DNA of 8,612 nucleotides from SAR116 cluster bacterium (lineage in GTDB: Bacteria > Pseudomonadota > Alphaproteobacteria > Puniceispirillales > Puniceispirillaceae). The DNA lies in the NCBI GenBank assembly GCA_002722385.1, contig PBLR01000012.1, positions 6,621 to 15,232 of the forward strand, read 5' to 3'. A program made the position numbers and the translations under genes. Positions 5,562-8,612 of the stretch are shown here, in pieces. The number at the start of each line of letters is the position of its first letter. The first letter of the stretch is position 1. The notes beneath the pieces were generated by a model, which was not told where the DNA came from, searched no databases, and saw nothing but the letters and a program-made list of their open reading frames with translations.

Positions 5562-7045
5562 TGGGTGATCTTCTGAAACTGACCGCTACTGAGGCCTCAT
5601 CGGCTCTTGAGGCAGGCGATATTTCTTCGGTTGAGCTGACAACAACCTATCTTGACGCTGCTGAGGCCACAAAGACGTTGAATAATTATGTGGCGATGAG
5701 CGCAGACCAAGCGCTGGCCATGGCCAAGCAAAGTGATCAAAGACGTGCTGAGGGCAAGGCAGGTCTTCTTGAAGGATTGCCTGTCGGGGTGAAGGATTTG
5801 TTCTGCACCGTCGGGGTGGAAACCACCGCCTGTTCAGCTATCCTGAAAGGGTTTGTGCCCACCTATGAAAGCACAGTCACGTCCAAGCTCTGGGCTGAAG
5901 GCGGGGTGATGCTGGGCAAGCTGAACTGTGATGAGTTTGCAATGGGCTCAGCGAACGAAACATCTGTGTTTGGCCCGGCAGTTAACCCATGGAGCGCTTC
6001 TGGCGGGGCTGACCTGGCCGCTGGCGGGTCTTCTGGCGGGTCTGCGTCTGCTGTGGCGGCGGGCTCAGCCTTGCTGGCGACAGGCACAGATACAGGGGGG
6101 TCAATCCGCCAGCCTGCTGCTTTTTGCGGTGTGGTGGGCATGAAGCCGACCTATGGTCGGTGTTCACGCTGGGGTATTGTGGCGTTTGCTTCGTCTCTGG
6201 ATCAGGCCGGACCGTTTACACGTACGGTTGAAGATTCAGCCCTGATGTTCAGCGCCATGGCCGGACATGATCCAAAGGATTCAACCTCTGCTGATTTATC
6301 CCTGCCTGATCTGACTGCCGCGATGGCGAAAGGTGTGGACGGTCTTAAAATCGGTATTCCGGCTGAATATGTAATGGACGGGATGGACCCGGCGATTACC
6401 GCGCTGTGGGAAGCAGGGCAGGCCTGGCTGAAACAGGCCGGGGCTGAACTGGTGCCGATTTCCCTGCCACACACCAAATACGCGCTGCCGACTTATTATA
6501 TTATTGCACCAGCTGAGGCATCTTCTAATCTGGCCCGTTATGACGGTGTGCGTTATGGGGCGCGTGCTGTGGCGAATGGCTCTCTTGATGAGATGTATGA
6601 AGCGACACGTGCAGCCGGATTTGGTGATGAGGTGCAACGGCGGATTATGATCGGCACCTATGCGCTGTCTGCTGGTTATTATGATGCATATTATCTGAAG
6701 GCCCAGCAGGTCAGACAGCTGATCAGGAAGGACTTTGATACCGCCTTTCAGACAGTTGACGCCATTTTAACGCCAGCTACACCAAGCGCGGCCTTTCCTT
6801 TAGGCGAAAAACAGGATGATCCGGTAACAATGTATCTGAATGATGTGTTTACGGTTCCTGCCAATCTGGCAGGTCTGCCGGGCATTTCGGTTCCGGCAGG
6901 TTTTTCAGAATCCGGCCTGCCTTTGGGGCTCCAGGTTCTCAGCGGGGCGTTTCGTGAAGATACCTTATATCAGGTCGCCAGATGCCTTGAGCAGCAGGCC
7001 GGCTTTACAGGCCAGCCACCGCGCCACGCATCAGCCAAGCTGTAG
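5561..7045 (+). CDS. gatA: Asp-tRNA(Asn)/Glu-tRNA(Gln) amidotransferase subunit A
   Basis: Amidase-signature glutaminase that releases ammonia from glutamine and channels it to GatB. It has 494 residues, normal for the family. The catalytic Ser-cisSer-Lys triad is intact: Lys78 in [10 protein letters not shown] (72-81), Ser157 in [14 protein letters not shown] (155-168) and Ser181 in [16 protein letters not shown] (175-190). [20 protein letters not shown] (193-212) and [13 protein letters not shown] (213-225) follow, and RYDGVRYG (326-333) is the usual region near the glutamine-binding and tRNA side. The C-terminal part has the expected [13 protein letters not shown] (435-447) and GLPLGLQVL (452-460). 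The ATG shares a base with the gatC stop. Its own TAG stop lies inside the AGGAG ribosome site of gatB, 12 nt before that gene. Identification is firm. Confidence 0.98.
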   Translation: MGDLLKLTATEASSALEAGDISSVELTTTYLDAAEATKTLNNYVAMSADQALAMAKQSDQRRAEGKAGLLEGLPVGVKDLFCTVGVETTACSAILKGFVPTYESTVTSKLWAEGGVMLGKLNCDEFAMGSANETSVFGPAVNPWSASGGADLAAGGSSGGSASAVAAGSALLATGTDTGGSIRQPAAFCGVVGMKPTYGRCSRWGIVAFASSLDQAGPFTRTVEDSALMFSAMAGHDPKDSTSADLSLPDLTAAMAKGVDGLKIGIPAEYVMDGMDPAITALWEAGQAWLKQAGAELVPISLPHTKYALPTYYIIAPAEASSNLARYDGVRYGARAVANGSLDEMYEATRAAGFGDEVQRRIMIGTYALSAGYYDAYYLKAQQVRQLIRKDFDTAFQTVDAILTPATPSAAFPLGEKQDDPVTMYLNDVFTVPANLAGLPGISVPAGFSESGLPLGLQVLSGAFREDTLYQVARCLEQQAGFTGQPPRHASAKL

Positions 7046-7048
7046 GAG
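7044..7048 (+). promoter_or_regulatory. ribosome binding site of gatB overlapping the gatA stop
   Basis: AGGAG shares two bases with the TAG stop of gatA and sits 9 nt before the gatB ATG. It is the strongest Shine-Dalgarno match in the window, and its position lets a terminating ribosome reinitiate on gatB. Confidence 0.75.
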
Positions 7049-7057
7049 AAAGATAAG

Positions 7058-8512
7058 ATGAGCAATCTTGTACAGGGTCAGACAGGGGACTGGGAAGTGG
7101 TCATTGGCATGGAGGTTCACGCTCAGGTGACCTCTGCATCGAAACTGTTTTCCGGCTCCTCCACATCTTTCGGCGCTAATCCGAACCAGAATGTCTCTTT
7201 GGTTGACGCGGCGATGCCGGGCATGTTGCCGGTGATAAATTCTGAATGTGTGCGTCAGGCAATTAAGACAGGCCTGGGTCTGAATGCTGAAATCAACCTG
7301 TTCAGCATATTTGACCGCAAAAACTACTTCTATGCCGACCTGCCGCAAGGCTATCAGATCAGCCAGTATAAACAGCCGATTGTGGGTGAGGGGGCCATTA
7401 TTATTGAGCTGGCTGACGGCTCCAGCCATGAGATTGGCATTGAACGTCTGCATCTGGAACAGGATGCGGGGAAATCACTTCACGATCAGCACCCGTCAAA
7501 GAGCTATATTGACCTGAACCGGTCTGGGGTCGCGCTGATGGAGATCGTCTCTCGTCCTGATTTGCGGTCAGCTGAACAGGCCGGGGCCTATATCAAGAAA
7601 TTGCGCTCTATCCTGCGCTATCTGGGTACATGTGACGGTAATATGGAAGAAGGCTCATTACGGGCGGATGTGAATGTCTCTGTACGGCGTCCGGGTGAAG
7701 AGCTGGGTACCCGCACCGAAACAAAGAATCTGAATTCAGTGCGTTTTATTATGCAGGCCATTGATTTTGAGGTTGAACGCCAGATTGAAATTCTGGAATC
7801 TGGGGGGCAGATTGATCAGGAAACCCGTCTGTTTGACACGTCTACAGGCGAAACGCGCCAGATGCGCAGCAAAGAAGATGCCCATGATTACCGCTATTTT
7901 CCTGATCCGGATTTGCTGCCGCTGACCTTCACACAAGATTATGTTGACCAGATCAGGGCTGAGCTGCCTGAACTTCCGGACCAGATCAAGGCACGGATGA
8001 TAGCAGATTATGGTCTGTCTGCTTATGATGCCGGGGTTCTGACCGAAGAACGTGAAACAGCCGAATTTTATGAGGCCGCCAGCAACGGGCAGGATAAAAA
8101 GCTGGTCGCCAACTGGATGAGTGTTGAGCTGTTCGGGGCGCTGAACAAGGCAGGCAAATCGCTGGCTGAAAGTCCGGTCAGCCCGTCTGCCCTGGGCGCA
8201 CTTGTCGGGTTGATTTCAGATGGCACGATCTCTGGCCGGATCGCCAAAGATGTGTTTGCTGATATGGTTGAAACCGGCCGGGAGGCGGCAGATATCATCG
8301 AAGAAAAGGGCCTGAAACAGGTTTCTGACAGCGGCGCTATTGAAGGGCTGATTGACCAGGTTCTGGCTGAAAACCAGGACAAGGTTGAGGAATATCGCGG
8401 CGGCAAGGACAAGCTGTTCGGCTTTTTTGTTGGCCAGACCATGAAAAAATCAGGTGGTCAGGCAAACCCGGGTATGGTCAATCAGATCCTGAAAGCGAAA
8501 CTGGACAGCTGA
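7058..8512 (+). CDS. gatB: Asp-tRNA(Asn)/Glu-tRNA(Gln) amidotransferase subunit B
   Basis: Binds the misacylated tRNA, phosphorylates the side-chain carboxylate of its Glu or Asp with ATP, and amidates it with ammonia from GatA. The 484 residues match the family. Conserved blocks are IGMEVHAQ (16-23, His21 a metal-site residue in the family), [19 protein letters not shown] (85-103), [15 protein letters not shown] (126-140), [17 protein letters not shown] (152-168), [19 protein letters not shown] (192-210), [10 protein letters not shown] (218-227) and [17 protein letters not shown] (270-286). The C-terminal GatB/YqeY-type tail (about 330-484), which contacts tRNA, ends with [19 protein letters not shown] strong AGGAG site fixes the start. 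GatCAB implies that at least one of glutaminyl- or asparaginyl-tRNA is made indirectly; the sequence cannot say which. It ends 23 nt before the stop of the convergent gene. Confidence 0.98.
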   Translation: MSNLVQGQTGDWEVVIGMEVHAQVTSASKLFSGSSTSFGANPNQNVSLVDAAMPGMLPVINSECVRQAIKTGLGLNAEINLFSIFDRKNYFYADLPQGYQISQYKQPIVGEGAIIIELADGSSHEIGIERLHLEQDAGKSLHDQHPSKSYIDLNRSGVALMEIVSRPDLRSAEQAGAYIKKLRSILRYLGTCDGNMEEGSLRADVNVSVRRPGEELGTRTETKNLNSVRFIMQAIDFEVERQIEILESGGQIDQETRLFDTSTGETRQMRSKEDAHDYRYFPDPDLLPLTFTQDYVDQIRAELPELPDQIKARMIADYGLSAYDAGVLTEERETAEFYEAASNGQDKKLVANWMSVELFGALNKAGKSLAESPVSPSALGALVGLISDGTISGRIAKDVFADMVETGREAADIIEEKGLKQVSDSGAIEGLIDQVLAENQDKVEEYRGGKDKLFGFFVGQTMKKSGGQANPGMVNQILKAKLDS

Positions 8513-8529
8513 TCGCGCGACCGGTCAGG

Positions 8530-8560
8530 GGCGGCCTACAGGCTGGCCCGCAAGGCCGCC
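8530..8560. repeat. G+C-rich inverted repeat at the convergent gene ends
   Basis: GGCGGCCT (8530-8537) pairs perfectly with AGGCCGCC (8553-8560) around a 15-nt loop. It lies 17 nt after the gatB stop and spans the stop codon of the convergent gene. Position between two gene ends fits a bidirectional terminator or mRNA-stabilising hairpin. No U-run follows on either strand and one arm is coding sequence, so this is uncertain. Confidence 0.35.
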
Positions 8561-8612
8561 GCCTGATTATCTTCTGTCTGCTGGTCCCAATAGGGAACAG
8601 TGCCGTAAATGC
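8536..8612 (-). CDS. C-terminal end of an unidentified protein (cut by right window edge)
   Basis: On the minus strand an open frame enters from the right edge and ends with TAG at 8536-8538, giving 24 codons. The visible tail contains YGTVPYWDQQTEDNQ and ends ALRASL. It is convergent with gatB and stops 23 nt from it, the spacing expected of a compact genome. The frame reads without an internal stop and has an alanine-rich amphipathic end typical of real proteins, but 24 residues carry no family signature I recognise, so no function is offered. It could be a chance open frame, because 25 codons without a stop is not by itself significant. Confidence 0.5.
   Translation of the reverse strand, partial: IYGTVPYWDQQTEDNQAAALRASL

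Noticed and set aside
5998..6045. Repeated TCTGGCGGG-like units in gatA suggesting a tandem repeat
   Set aside because: They encode the Gly/Ser-rich amidase signature GGSSGGS and are explained by protein conservation.
8068..8442. Open frame of about 124 codons on the minus strand inside gatB
   Set aside because: Serine- and proline-rich reverse shadow of the GatB tail domain, which is itself intact.
1..8612. A novel defence, mobile or biosynthetic system
   Set aside because: All complete genes are recognisable housekeeping families in a familiar order. I saw no transposase, integrase, repeat array, toxin-antitoxin pair or long unexplained gene.

Overview
The window is ordinary, densely packed bacterial chromosome. 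It most resembles an alphaproteobacterium. The gene order (ruvX-pyrB-pyrC-plsY-dprA-topA on one strand, gatC-gatA-gatB divergent) and the sequence character of PyrC, RuvX and GatA fit that class. Base composition looks moderate (near half G+C by eye, not counted), lower than most Rhizobiales or Rhodobacterales. A marine or SAR116-like lineage is possible, but I cannot establish it from this sequence.

Layout. From the divergent gap at about 5196-5258, the minus strand runs leftwards through ruvX (YqgF-type nuclease), pyrB (aspartate transcarbamoylase), pyrC (dihydroorotase-family protein), plsY (acyl-phosphate glycerol-3-phosphate acyltransferase), dprA (single-strand DNA and RecA loader) and the first 189 codons of topA (topoisomerase I), which is cut by the left edge. 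The plus strand runs rightwards through gatC, gatA and gatB, the three subunits of the tRNA-dependent amidotransferase. At the right edge, the last 24 codons of an unidentified minus-strand gene converge on gatB. There is no gene-free stretch above 300 bases; the largest gap is 67 bases.

How the genes work together. GatCAB converts misacylated Glu-tRNA(Gln) and/or Asp-tRNA(Asn) into the correct amide form. PyrB makes carbamoyl-aspartate for UMP synthesis. The adjacent PyrC lacks most catalytic and substrate-binding residues of true dihydroorotases, so it is probably a structural partner of PyrB rather than the working enzyme. PlsY makes lysophosphatidate, while RuvX, DprA and TopA act on nucleic acids. 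Several genes look translationally coupled: TAATG overlaps join pyrB/pyrC and gatC/gatA, and plsY starts 3 nt after pyrC.

I found no mobile element, CRISPR array, tRNA, rRNA or defence system. The most interesting point is the degenerate PyrC. The rest are small structural observations.
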